Origin: Lachnospiraceae bacterium
GTDB lineage: Bacteria; Bacillota; Clostridia; Lachnospirales; Lachnospiraceae
NCBI GenBank assembly: GCA_900772685.1
Contig: CAAGRP010000354.1
Span: 1 to 28,039, forward strand
Direction: 5' to 3'
DNA length: 28,039 bases
Part shown: positions 1 through 8,206 of the stretch, in pieces
Position numbering within the stretch: the stretch's first letter is position 1
Layout of the letters: each line of letters begins with the position of its first letter
The notes under the pieces: generated by a model
The model's input: only the letters and a program-made list of their open reading frames with translations
Databases searched by the model: none
What the model was told of the DNA's origin: nothing
Translations under genes and position numbers: made by a program

Positions 1-38
1 AAGTCTTGCGTGCGTTCGACTTTAAAATTCGGCCGGTT

Positions 39-995
39 CTACTGAACGTCGTCAAAAAAACTGCTGCTGTCAAGCCTAAAGTAATCTGCAAGGATCTCTA
101 TAAAGCTTCTTTCGCATTCCGAAAGCGGGACATCCTTCTTCTTTATCAGCAGAAGCTGGTTCTCTGAGCTTATAAGAGGATGTTTAACGATAGGGATCGC
201 CTTTATCGCAGGTGACTTAAAACGGTTTATGAGCCACTTTGCAACATATGCTACGGAATCTGTCCTTTCAAGCATGTTTATTGCAAGCTCGGATGAGTTT
301 GTGAATATTATGTTTTCTTTATTGAATACAGACATCTGATTGTCAAAGGTAAGGTTAAGAGAACATCTGTCTTCCATATCTATTGCTATATTCGGAACCT
401 TTGCCGCTTCCTCGTAGGTTATCGAGTCACGGTGGTAAAACCTTGACGACGGACCGACGCATACAGCGGGTTCTGCAGTATCGAGAAGCTGTACGGATAT
501 CTTTTCGCAGTCCTTCTCGTTGCTCCACGGAAGGGAATGTCCGTCCTTTGAGTTCGCAACAAGGATACCAAGGTTATAAGATCCGTTTATTACCTTTTCG
601 GCAACATCGCCTCTGTTCGTTTCGTTTATTACAAAATGCAGTTTTTTGTCTGCATTTTTTGCATAGCAGTCGGATATGATGTCATATAAAAAATCAAACT
701 GCTGGGTTACGAGAAAAAGTCTCGATCTGACCTCCGACGCTTTGTCTGTTATGTTGTCGTTCAATGTCTGTATCGAGGCAAGGATCGAATTGGCATAATA
801 GAGAAAGTCACGTCCTTCCTTAGTAAGAGATACGCCTTTGTTTTTCCGTGTAAATAAAGTTATATTATATTCTTCTTCAAGGGCCGATATTGATTTGGTG
901 AGGTTCGGCTGGCTGGTATAAAGAGCCTGGGAAGCCTTGGTGATAGAACCGCATTCGGCAACCTTTACGAAGTATTCTATCTGTTTAAGATTGAT
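39..995 (-). CDS. LysR-family transcriptional regulator (apparent ATC start)
   Basis: DNA-binding regulator, probably of the divergent dehydrogenase/transketolase operon. The N-terminal winged helix-turn-helix is clear (NLKQIEYFVKVAECGSITKA, then ASQALYTSQPNLTKSISALE), followed by an effector-binding domain. The full product is about 318 aa, normal for the family. No ATG, GTG or TTG lies in frame at the expected start: a TGA sits at 999-1001, and the first usable codon giving the family N-terminus is ATC at 993-995, with an AGGGGG ribosome site 9 bases upstream. The first standard in-frame start (TTG at 764) would delete the whole DNA-binding domain, so it is unlikely. The family call is certain; the ATC start is inference. 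The effector is unknown. Confidence 0.85.
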   Translation of the reverse strand: MNLKQIEYFVKVAECGSITKASQALYTSQPNLTKSISALEEEYNITLFTRKNKGVSLTKEGRDFLYYANSILASIQTLNDNITDKASEVRSRLFLVTQQFDFLYDIISDCYAKNADKKLHFVINETNRGDVAEKVINGSYNLGILVANSKDGHSLPWSNEKDCEKISVQLLDTAEPAVCVGPSSRFYHRDSITYEEAAKVPNIAIDMEDRCSLNLTFDNQMSVFNKENIIFTNSSELAINMLERTDSVAYVAKWLINRFKSPAIKAIPIVKHPLISSENQLLLIKKKDVPLSECERSFIEILADYFRLDSSSFFDDVQ

Positions 996-1004
996 ATCTC
1001 AGCA

Positions 1005-1010
1005 CCCCCT
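1005..1010 (-). promoter_or_regulatory. Ribosome-binding site deciding the lysR start
   Basis: Reads AGGGGG on the minus strand, 9 bases before the ATC codon at 995. The spacing is near-optimal, and this is why the ATC rather than an internal TTG is taken as the start of the regulator. Confidence 0.55.
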
Positions 1011-1224
1011 CTATAAAAAATATTAAAAATACACTAATAAAATAATTTCATATCGTCTAAAGTATACAGGAAAAAGTATTAATTATCAATAATGATTATG
1101 AAGAAAATTATATAAAATGACGATAAGGACAAAACTGGTATTCTTTTTAGTTCAACAAAATAGATAACTAACAGGTATTATACAAAACGAATCATTGGGT
1201 ATAGAATGTATATCATCAAAACAT

Positions 1225-1245
1225 ATAATCGATCGGAATCATTAT
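1225..1245. promoter_or_regulatory. Candidate LysR-binding box (ATAAT-N11-ATTAT), overlapping a possible -10
   Basis: A perfect 5-base dyad ATAAT-N11-ATTAT fits the T-N11-A consensus of LysR-type regulators. It sits 40 bases before the SDR start in the divergent lysR/SDR gap. Its left arm overlaps a TATAAT hexamer (1224-1229) that could be the -10 of the catabolic operon, although no convincing -35 is seen 16-18 bases upstream. A second AT-rich dyad, ATAATGATTAT, lies at 1089-1099. The rest of the gap (996-1284) is AT-rich with no gene. Confidence 0.45.
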
Positions 1246-1284
1246 AAATTATTATGTTGGTCATAATATGAAAGGAGAAAAGGT

Positions 1285-2130
1285 ATGGCTGAATGGTATG
1301 ATATCTATCCAAAGGATAAGTGGAAAGCTGAAAAGTACAACATTATGGATCAGTTTTCATTAAAAGGAAAGAAGGGATTTATTACCGGAGGCTGCGGCGG
1401 ACTCGGCCGTAACACAGCAGCTGCATGGGCTGAAAACGGAGCCGATGTTGCTCTTGTGGATCTTCCGAGAACCAAGGAAAGACTTGAGCCTTTATGCAAG
1501 GAAATGTCGGAAAGATACGGAGTAAGAGTTATCCCGATCTACTGTGACGTTTCGGATCCGGAATCCGTAAAGGCTATGAAGGAAGAGCTTCTTGACAAGT
1601 TTGGAGATATAGATCTTGCATATGTAAATGCAGGTATATGCATGTCAGGTGATGATGTAAATGTTCCTTACGAGACATGGAAAAAGACAATGGAAGTCAA
1701 TCTCAACGGAATATATCTCTGTGCAATGGCTGCAAAAGAGATAATGATAGAAAAGGGACACGGCGGCTCTATCGTTATGACGTCTTCGCTTTCAGGATTT
1801 AGTGCAAACAACGCTTACGGCAATCCTACTCCGGTATGTGCATACGGCACATCAAAGGCAGGCGTTTATGAACTTTCAAGATTTATGGCTGCAAGCCTTG
1901 CAGGAAACGGTATAAGAGTAAACTGCGTTTCACCGGGATATGTATGGTCGGGAATCCACGAAGGCGTTATGGATAAAGACGGACATGACATGCTCCTGAT
2001 GCCGGTACCGATGAAGAAGTTCGGACTTAATGAGGATATCGCTTCGGCTGTTCTCTTCCTTTCAACGGATGCGGCAAAATATGTTACGGGAACCGTTATA
2101 CATGTAGACGGAGGTTACTCCGTATTCTGA
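1285..2130 (+). CDS. Short-chain dehydrogenase/reductase (SDR), probably polyol or ketose
   Basis: NAD(P)-dependent oxidoreductase of the classical SDR family, 281 aa. Visible motifs: the cofactor loop TGGCGGLG (residues 34-41), an acidic residue after strand 2 (VDL, suggesting NAD), CDVSD, NAG (105-107), a serine cluster near 167-170, and the catalytic pair Y187-x3-K191 (YGTSK). About 20 extra residues precede the usual SDR start. The ATG at 1285 is kept because it has a GGAG ribosome site and the internal Met21 has none. It is the first gene of the run leading into the split transketolase, so it likely interconverts a sugar alcohol and a ketose used by that enzyme. The substrate cannot be read from the sequence. 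Confidence 0.88.
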   Translation: MAEWYDIYPKDKWKAEKYNIMDQFSLKGKKGFITGGCGGLGRNTAAAWAENGADVALVDLPRTKERLEPLCKEMSERYGVRVIPIYCDVSDPESVKAMKEELLDKFGDIDLAYVNAGICMSGDDVNVPYETWKKTMEVNLNGIYLCAMAAKEIMIEKGHGGSIVMTSSLSGFSANNAYGNPTPVCAYGTSKAGVYELSRFMAASLAGNGIRVNCVSPGYVWSGIHEGVMDKDGHDMLLMPVPMKKFGLNEDIASAVLFLSTDAAKYVTGTVIHVDGGYSVF

Positions 2131-2169
2131 TGATAAAATGCAGTCGAAAGACGGCAGGAAAGGATAAAA

Positions 2170-3060
2170 ATGAGCAGAATCTATATTGAAGATGTAAAAG
2201 ATCTTATAAAAAAGGCCGGAGATGTCAGACAGACACTTGCTATGGCATGCTTCAGAAACCCCGGCATACATATCGGAGGACCGTTCTCAGCGGTAGATGT
2301 TGCAACAGCTGTTTATTTTAAACATCTTGATTACGATCCGGACAAACTCGATGATCCTAACAGGAACATATTTATCCTGAGTAAAGGTCACAACGGAATA
2401 CTTTTCTATTCCATATATGTAAACATGGGTGTTTACAAACCGGAAGATCTCTTCAACGGATATAACAATTACAACGGACCTTTCGGACCTCATCCGAACC
2501 ACCATACAGTAAAGGGGATCGAAGTATCAACAGGTTCTCTCGGACATGGTATTAACTGGGCAGTCGGATTTTCACAGGCACGTCAGGACATGGGAATCAA
2601 GGCACGTACCTTTGTACTCTTAGGAGACGGAGAGATGGAAGAGGGTTCAAACTGGGAAGGAATCCTTTATGCAGCATCAAAGCATATGGATGACATAGTT
2701 GCTCTCGTTGACTTTAACCATGCTTCAGCATCGTTCTATACGAACGAGAACATGAGATGGGGCGACAAGGGTGGTCCTGAAGGAATGGCAGATTGCTACA
2801 GAGCATTCGGATGGAATGCGGTCGTTATCGACGGAACAGATATGGCAGCTATAGACAAGACACTTTCGGAGCTTCCGGAGGTTACATATAAGGGCAAACC
2901 TACAGCAATCATATGTTCAACAACAAAGGGTCAGGGCGTTCAGTTTATGATGGACAGACCTACGGCATGGCATATGGGAGGTTTCGATGATGTTACATTG
3001 AAGCAGGCTCAGGAAGAGATAGCTGAATATACAGCTAGGAAATTATCGGAGGTGAAGTGA
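2170..3060 (+). CDS. Transketolase, N-terminal subunit (TK1, divergent)
   Basis: ThDP-binding half of a split transketolase, 296 aa. Conserved residues: H34 (GIHIGG, replacing the usual GHPGG), SKGH with H74, H108, TGSLGHG, the GDGE Mg/ThDP motif (152-155), Asn183 (DFN) and H268 before the C-terminus. The cofactor and catalytic histidines are therefore retained. Compared with TK2 downstream, the segment after Asn183 is different (HASASFYTNENMRW) and the last His is followed by Met-Gly-Gly rather than Gly, which points to a different substrate pocket. The gene follows the SDR by 39 bases with an AGGA ribosome site, and the C-terminal subunit gene starts one base after its stop, so the two are made together as one enzyme. 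Confidence 0.9.
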   Translation: MSRIYIEDVKDLIKKAGDVRQTLAMACFRNPGIHIGGPFSAVDVATAVYFKHLDYDPDKLDDPNRNIFILSKGHNGILFYSIYVNMGVYKPEDLFNGYNNYNGPFGPHPNHHTVKGIEVSTGSLGHGINWAVGFSQARQDMGIKARTFVLLGDGEMEEGSNWEGILYAASKHMDDIVALVDFNHASASFYTNENMRWGDKGGPEGMADCYRAFGWNAVVIDGTDMAAIDKTLSELPEVTYKGKPTAIICSTTKGQGVQFMMDRPTAWHMGGFDDVTLKQAQEEIAEYTARKLSEVK

Positions 3061-3061
3061 T

Positions 3062-4030
3062 ATGGCAGGATTCTTATTTTGTGTCGGTGACATGGGCGAT
3101 ATGATGAACGCCAAGGGAACAGTCACCAGAGAAATTCTTGATATGTGTGACGAAAACCCGAAGATCGCATATATAAATGCAGACGGAACAGGAAAGGGCA
3201 ATGCGCTTTCAGATTATTCCGAAAAATATCCCCACAGGGTATTTGACGTAGGAATTCAGGAAATGAACATGATCACCTGCGCGGCAGGAATGGCAAAGAT
3301 GGGATATATCCCTTATGTTCAGACTTTCGGTCCGTTCCTTCTTTTCCATGCATACGATCAGGTTCACAATGATATATGCTACAACGATTTCCCTGTAAAG
3401 CTTATAGGAACTCATGCAGGAACATCATCAGGCCTTGGACCTACTCACAATGATATCGTAGACTTTGCGATCTGTAATGCACTCCCGAACATGACAGTGC
3501 TCGCTCCGTGTGATGCAGGCGGTCTCGTACGTGCTACAAGAAAGGTTGCAGATTATCCGCATCCTGTTTACATCAGAGTACCAAGAGGCGAGGAGCCTAT
3601 GGTATATCCGGCTGATTTCGATTATGACTTTGAGATAGGCAAGGCTATCGAAATCAAGGAAGGCAAGGATGTAAATATTATTGCGGTAGGATCTCTTGTA
3701 TATCATGCAGTAAAGGCAGCAGAAGAGCTTCAGGAGAAGGGAATCGATGCAGGCGTTATAGATATGCATACGATCAAGCCTATAGATAAAGAAGCGATCC
3801 TTAAGGCAGCTAAATGCGGAAATATCATAACCGCTGAGGACCACAACGTGGTAGGCGGCTTAGGAAGCATTACCGCAGATGTACTTGTTGAAGCAGGTGT
3901 GTCATGCAGACTTAAAAAGCTTGGAATACCGGACAGATTCATTCCGTTCGGATATCCGGAGCAGATATATCATGAGCTCGGTATGGACAAAGACGGTATT
4001 GTTAAGGCTGCAGTTGAGATGTGCAAATAA
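3062..4030 (+). CDS. Transketolase, C-terminal subunit (TK1, divergent)
   Basis: Pyrimidine-binding plus C-terminal half of the split transketolase, 322 aa. The catalytic Glu is E67 (FDVGIQE). H118 (GTHAG), H129 (GPTHN) and R172 (YIRVPRG) match substrate-contacting residues of the family. The standard GEDG-x-TH motif reads GLGPTH here, so the Asp that in yeast transketolase (Asp477) contacts the donor C2 hydroxyl is replaced by Leu125. This predicts altered donor stereochemistry or a non-standard ketose. A GGAGGTG ribosome site overlaps the end of the preceding gene, with the ATG 1 base after its stop. The enzyme class is sure; the specificity is inference. Confidence 0.9.
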   Translation: MAGFLFCVGDMGDMMNAKGTVTREILDMCDENPKIAYINADGTGKGNALSDYSEKYPHRVFDVGIQEMNMITCAAGMAKMGYIPYVQTFGPFLLFHAYDQVHNDICYNDFPVKLIGTHAGTSSGLGPTHNDIVDFAICNALPNMTVLAPCDAGGLVRATRKVADYPHPVYIRVPRGEEPMVYPADFDYDFEIGKAIEIKEGKDVNIIAVGSLVYHAVKAAEELQEKGIDAGVIDMHTIKPIDKEAILKAAKCGNIITAEDHNVVGGLGSITADVLVEAGVSCRLKKLGIPDRFIPFGYPEQIYHELGMDKDGIVKAAVEMCK

Positions 4031-4045
4031 GTAAAGGGGACCTTT

Positions 4046-5104
4046 ATGAAACAGTTGTTTATAACCTCGATCCGTGACTGGGAAAACAATAAGATGGGAA
4101 CGGTCGAGATGAGAGAAGTTCCTGTGCCGGAACCCGGTGAAGAGGAGATAAGAGTAAGGATAGCCTACAGTGCTTTCTGCGGATCCGATGCACACACTCT
4201 GGCAGGAAATCTCGGTTCCTTTGAAGAAGGAACAAAGGCTATGCTCCCGATGACATTCGGACATGAGTGCTCCGGTATCATCGACAAGGCAGGAGCAAAG
4301 GCAGAGGCATACGGATATAAAGAAGGTGACAGAGTCATTATCAATTATGCTAAATACTGCCATGCATGTGATATGTGCAGGAGTGGACATGAAAATCTCT
4401 GCACCAATGTTCAGTTCTGTATGAACGGATTTGCCGAATATGCAGTATATCATGTAACACAGGTGCACAAGCTTCCTGAAGGATATGACCTCAGGGATTC
4501 TGCTCTTACAGAGCCTCTTACGATTGCTATGTCGGCAGTAGAGCAGGCAAAGGTAAGCTTCGGAAAATCCGTTGCTATCATGGGAGCCGGCGGACTCGGA
4601 CTTATGATGGTGCAGCTCTGCCGTATGGCGGGAGCATCCGAGATATCTGTATTCGATATAGTTGATGAGAAGCTTAAAACAGCACTTGAGACCGGAGCCG
4701 ATCATGTGTATAACACAAAGGATCAGGATGTGTATGAAAAAGCTACACAGGCAAACGGCGGAAGATTTGATTGTGTGCTCGAGGGCACCGGAAATACTGC
4801 GGCTGCAAAGCTTGCACTTAGGCTGCTCACAAGGAACGGTGACGGTGTGTATTTTGCAATGTATGGCAAGGATCCTATCCTTCCTGTTGACATGCATCAG
4901 GATCTATACTGGGATCAGAAGCACATCCACGGACTCATAATGGGAGCATCGATGTTCCCTAAGGCTATGAGGACAGTCAAAAGGATGGACTTCAAGCCGA
5001 TAATCCAAAAGGTTTATCCGCTTTCGCAATACCAAGAGGCGGTTGACGCGCTTCTTAGTAATAAATATGCAAAGATAATGTTGAAAATGAATGAAGAGCT
5101 CTAA
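4046..5104 (+). CDS. Zinc-dependent alcohol/polyol dehydrogenase (MDR family)
   Basis: Medium-chain dehydrogenase, 352 aa, of the sorbitol/threonine dehydrogenase type. Catalytic zinc ligands: C45 (FCGSD), H73-E74 (GHE) and E156 (TEPL). The structural zinc lobe is complete with C105, C108, C111 and C119 (C-x2-C-x2-C-x7-C). The Rossmann motif is GAGGLG (180-185). It lies 15 bases after the TK1 genes with a GGGG-type ribosome site, inside the same run as the symporter. It probably oxidises a second hydroxyl, or a different member of a substrate family, alongside the SDR. The substrate is not determinable; having two unrelated dehydrogenases suggests a sugar alcohol or a two-step epimerisation. 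Confidence 0.88.
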   Translation: MKQLFITSIRDWENNKMGTVEMREVPVPEPGEEEIRVRIAYSAFCGSDAHTLAGNLGSFEEGTKAMLPMTFGHECSGIIDKAGAKAEAYGYKEGDRVIINYAKYCHACDMCRSGHENLCTNVQFCMNGFAEYAVYHVTQVHKLPEGYDLRDSALTEPLTIAMSAVEQAKVSFGKSVAIMGAGGLGLMMVQLCRMAGASEISVFDIVDEKLKTALETGADHVYNTKDQDVYEKATQANGGRFDCVLEGTGNTAAAKLALRLLTRNGDGVYFAMYGKDPILPVDMHQDLYWDQKHIHGLIMGASMFPKAMRTVKRMDFKPIIQKVYPLSQYQEAVDALLSNKYAKIMLKMNEEL

Positions 5105-5121
5105 GAGAGGGGGTATGCTCA

Positions 5122-6558
5122 ATGGCATCTAATTCAACAGCTAAAGGTTATGATAACCAGGCACTATTCCACGGTGCAACAGCGGTTAAAAAGAAACTCT
5201 GTTTTGCATCGGGAGAACTCGTATACAATCTGCCCTGGCAGCTTGTCAGCGTTTATCTGGCATTCTTTATGACAGATATAGCTATGATACCTGCTGCGGC
5301 AACATCGATACTTTTCCTTATTGCCAGATGCTGGGACGCTGTAAATGATCCGCTTATCGGTTCACTTGCAGACAGGACCAGAAGTAAAATGGGCCGTTAC
5401 CGTCCGTGGATGCTTGTTGGTTCGATAGGATTGCTGCCGCTTTGTGTGCTCCTGTTCTGGGCGCATCCTACATGGCCGGAAGCAGGACGGACGGCTTACG
5501 GATGTATCCTTTATATTGCTATAGTAGTATTCTCAACATGCTGGAACATTCCGTTCTGTGCACTTAACGGATGTATAAGCCCGTATCCTACAGAGAGAGC
5601 TTCTTTCTCCAGCTACCGTATCATGTTCTCATCGGCAGCCTGCGGACTTTCAGTGCTTATATTCCAGTCACTTATTCCTGTTCTCAGCGGACCGGATGGA
5701 AATGCTATTAAAGGATATGTACTTTCGGCACTTATCGTATGTCTTATAGCAGTACCGTTTATATTTACGTCGATCAGAGGAACAAGAGAAGCTTTCCAGC
5801 CGCCTGCACAGCAGAAATATACAGCTAAGCAGATGCTTAAGAGCTTTACTCAGAACCCGCCGCTCCTTATCGTATGTGTATCCTTCTTTGTATATGGATT
5901 CCTTAACTACGGAAGATCAGCAGTTGGTATGTATTACTTCACATATGTTTGGGGAGATGCAGGTCTCTTCATGATCTACGGAACCTTCGTTGCATTTATC
6001 TGCGCAGGAGCAGCATTCTTCAGTGCCGCTATAGTTAAACTCTTCAAGGGCAAGAGAAATGCTCTTCTTATGACATACGCAGTCGGAGCAGCTATCAACA
6101 TGATATGCTTCTTCATTACACCTAGTAATTCATCGGGAACAATGGAACTTACATTCCTTCTCCTTACAGGTGTTACAAACGGTATGACAACAGCACTCCT
6201 TTATGCGATCATCGGAGATGCAACCGATTACGGTCAGTGGAAGACAGGAACAAGAGCAGACGGACTCTGCTCATCAGGTACAAGTTTCATGATGAAGCTC
6301 GGTGGTGCTATAGCTCCTACTATCCTTCTTGCTCTTCTTGCAGCTACAGGATATGTTGCAAATGCAGAAGCTCAGACAGCAGAGGCACTTGGCAGCATGA
6401 ACGTGATGATGAACCTCGTTCCGGCTATACTTTGTGCAGTATCATTTGTACTGTATCTGTTCTATAAGCTTGATGACAAACTCCATGCACAGATCATGTC
6501 TGATCTTAAGGAACGCGGACAGCTTATAATGAATGACGAAAACAGCGAAAATTCTTGA
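5122..6558 (+). CDS. GPH-family sugar/cation symporter (MelB/YihO type)
   Basis: Twelve-helix membrane transporter of the glycoside-pentoside-hexuronide family, 478 aa. The signature after helix 2 (RCWDAVNDPLIGSLADRT, then RSKMGRYRPWM) is diagnostic, and a second conserved segment GDATDYGQWKTGTRADG lies in the C-terminal half. It imports a sugar, glycoside or polyol with a cation; because uptake is not by a phosphotransferase system, the substrate enters unphosphorylated. The ATG at 5122 has an AGAGGGGG ribosome site 8 bases upstream, right after the dehydrogenase stop. It is the last gene before a terminator-like hairpin, so it closes the first half of the locus. Confidence 0.9.
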   Translation: MASNSTAKGYDNQALFHGATAVKKKLCFASGELVYNLPWQLVSVYLAFFMTDIAMIPAAATSILFLIARCWDAVNDPLIGSLADRTRSKMGRYRPWMLVGSIGLLPLCVLLFWAHPTWPEAGRTAYGCILYIAIVVFSTCWNIPFCALNGCISPYPTERASFSSYRIMFSSAACGLSVLIFQSLIPVLSGPDGNAIKGYVLSALIVCLIAVPFIFTSIRGTREAFQPPAQQKYTAKQMLKSFTQNPPLLIVCVSFFVYGFLNYGRSAVGMYYFTYVWGDAGLFMIYGTFVAFICAGAAFFSAAIVKLFKGKRNALLMTYAVGAAINMICFFITPSNSSGTMELTFLLLTGVTNGMTTALLYAIIGDATDYGQWKTGTRADGLCSSGTSFMMKLGGAIAPTILLALLAATGYVANAEAQTAEALGSMNVMMNLVPAILCAVSFVLYLFYKLDDKLHAQIMSDLKERGQLIMNDENSENS

Positions 6559-6576
6559 TTTTCTGTTCTCTTGATT

Positions 6577-6611
6577 AAGCGGCGGCCCAGGCGAAAACTG
6601 TGCCGCCGCTT
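6577..6611 (+). terminator. Terminator-like hairpin after the symporter
   Basis: A perfect 10-base stem (AAGCGGCGGC at 6577-6586 and GCCGCCGCTT at 6602-6611) with a 15-base loop, followed by a short pyrimidine stretch but no strong T-run. It may end or attenuate transcription before the phosphoribosyltransferase and TK2 genes. Confidence 0.55.
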
Positions 6612-6710
6612 TCCTTACAAAAAAAGGACAGAAATAGTGTTTTAAAAGCAGGAAAAACTATAGAAATATTATCAGTGAGTGCTAAACTGTTTAACAAGGG
6701 AATATTGTCT

Positions 6711-7346
6711 ATGGCTCGTGAAAATTGCAGTATTAATCTAATTTATAAATTATCGGTGGAAACATCTCTGGGAAATGATACGGTATTTGATATACGTTAC
6801 AGACTCGGTGAGGCTCTTTCAAAAAAGCTTATTAGAAGCGGTGCTTCGGACATTGACATGATATGCCCTGTTCCTAATACGGGAAAGGCTTATGCAAAGG
6901 GGCTTGCGGATGCATCCGGGATCAGGTATGCAGAGGTTTTGAAAAAAATTGAAAATATAAGAACCTTTCATATGGAGGATCTCGATCTGCGTAAAAGCCT
7001 TATAGAAAGGCTTATCTGTACTACGGATGAGAACCTAAGCGGGAAAAATATTTGTCTCGTTGACGAGGCGATATTTACCGGAACGACGGTCAAAATACTG
7101 TGTGAAGCCCTTAGGGCAAAGAAGGTCGGAAGCATAAGTGTTCTGATACCGACTCCGCCATGTGTGGGAGGGTGCGGTCATCATGCGATATCGGCCGAAA
7201 AAATGCTTCTTGCCGGAACGGATATAGAAAATGCAAGAAAGCTGCTCGGAGCGGACAGACTGATATTCCAGGATAAAAAAACATTCGATGCGATAGTTGC
7301 ACATACATCTATGAATTGCACGGAGTGTTTCAGAGAAGATCTATGA
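6711..7346 (+). CDS. PurF-like phosphoribosyltransferase domain protein (no glutaminase domain)
   Basis: Stand-alone protein of 211 aa matching only the C-terminal half of amidophosphoribosyltransferase PurF. Visible matches: RYRLGEALSKKL, CPVPNTGKAYAKGLADASGI, RTF (84-86), and the PRPP loop LVDEAIFTGTT (116-126; PurF usually VDDSIVRGTT). Cys151/155 (TPPCVGGCGHH) and C203-x2-C206 (MNCTECF) fall where Bacillus-type PurF carries iron-sulfur ligands. The N-terminal Ntn glutaminase domain is absent, so it cannot draw ammonia from glutamine by itself. The ATG at 6711 is preferred (AAGGG 10 bases upstream, and the fold begins there); an in-frame GTG at 6600 lies inside the hairpin. It sits 19 bases before TK2, which supplies pentose phosphate and so PRPP. 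Actual substrate and role are unknown. Confidence 0.75.
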   Translation: MARENCSINLIYKLSVETSLGNDTVFDIRYRLGEALSKKLIRSGASDIDMICPVPNTGKAYAKGLADASGIRYAEVLKKIENIRTFHMEDLDLRKSLIERLICTTDENLSGKNICLVDEAIFTGTTVKILCEALRAKKVGSISVLIPTPPCVGGCGHHAISAEKMLLAGTDIENARKLLGADRLIFQDKKTFDAIVAHTSMNCTECFREDL

Positions 7347-7365
7347 AAGGAGACTTTTTATTATT

Positions 7366-8202
7366 ATGAAAGCAGACAACAAAACAATTGAACTGAATGC
7401 AGCAAAAGCAAGATATCTGGCTGTAAAGATGGTTCATGATGCGGCATCCGGACATCCGGGCGGCTCTCTTTCGTGTATTGATATCCTCACTACACTGTAC
7501 TTTGATGAATTAAATGTTGATACAAAGAATCCGGATGATCCTGACAGGGACAGATTTGTAATGTCTAAAGGACATTGCTCACCGGCGGTATATTCCGTAC
7601 TTGCTTTAAGAGGCTTCTTCCCGGAGGAGAGATTAGCCGAATTCAGAAGAATAGACGCACATATGTCGGGACATGTTGAGATGAGCGTGCCGGGAGTTGA
7701 TATGTCCACGGGTTCACTCGGACAGGGAGTTTCGGTAGCTGCAGGAATGGCACTTGCAGGAAAATACGGTAAAAAGGATTACAGAGTATTTTCTATATTA
7801 GGTGACGGTGAGATCGCAGAAGGACAGGTCTGGGAAGCTATGCTCACAGCGAATAAATATAAGCTGTCAAACTTCTGCGCTATCGTTGACTGCAACGGAC
7901 TTCAGATAGACGGAGCTACGAGCGATGTAATGCCTACAGAGCCTCTTGATAAAAAGTTCGAAGCATTCGGAGCAAATGTTATCAAGATAGACGGACACGA
8001 TATAGATCAGATCAAGGCTGCATTTAAGGCAGCAAGAGAATGTACGGATAAATATACCGTAATTCTTGCAAAGACTGTTAAGGGCAAAGGCGTATCATAT
8101 ATGGAGAACCAGGCCGGATGGCACGGAAAGGCTCCTAACGATGAGCAGTTTGCACAGGCAGCAGAAGAACTGAATGCAAGAATAAAGGAATTGGAGGGCT
8201 GA
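7366..8202 (+). CDS. Transketolase, N-terminal subunit (TK2, canonical)
   Basis: ThDP-binding half of a split transketolase, 278 aa. All hallmarks are present in standard form: GHPGG (H30), SKGH (H70), SGH (H103), TGSLGQG, GDGE (146-149), Asn177 (DCNG) and H253 (GWHGKAP). It exchanges C2 units between ketose and aldose phosphates in the non-oxidative pentose phosphate pathway. An AAAGGAG ribosome site overlaps the end of the phosphoribosyltransferase gene. Compared with TK1-N in the same locus it is closer to the family consensus, so it is the likely housekeeping or product-routing enzyme. Confidence 0.92.
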   Translation: MKADNKTIELNAAKARYLAVKMVHDAASGHPGGSLSCIDILTTLYFDELNVDTKNPDDPDRDRFVMSKGHCSPAVYSVLALRGFFPEERLAEFRRIDAHMSGHVEMSVPGVDMSTGSLGQGVSVAAGMALAGKYGKKDYRVFSILGDGEIAEGQVWEAMLTANKYKLSNFCAIVDCNGLQIDGATSDVMPTEPLDKKFEAFGANVIKIDGHDIDQIKAAFKAARECTDKYTVILAKTVKGKGVSYMENQAGWHGKAPNDEQFAQAAEELNARIKELEG

Positions 8203-8206
8203 TAAG

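Noticed and set aside
3902..4897. 331-codon open frame on the minus strand
   Set aside because: It lies antisense to the zinc dehydrogenase, is very rich in Cys/His/Ser with no domain, and has no ribosome site; it is a mirror of the real gene.
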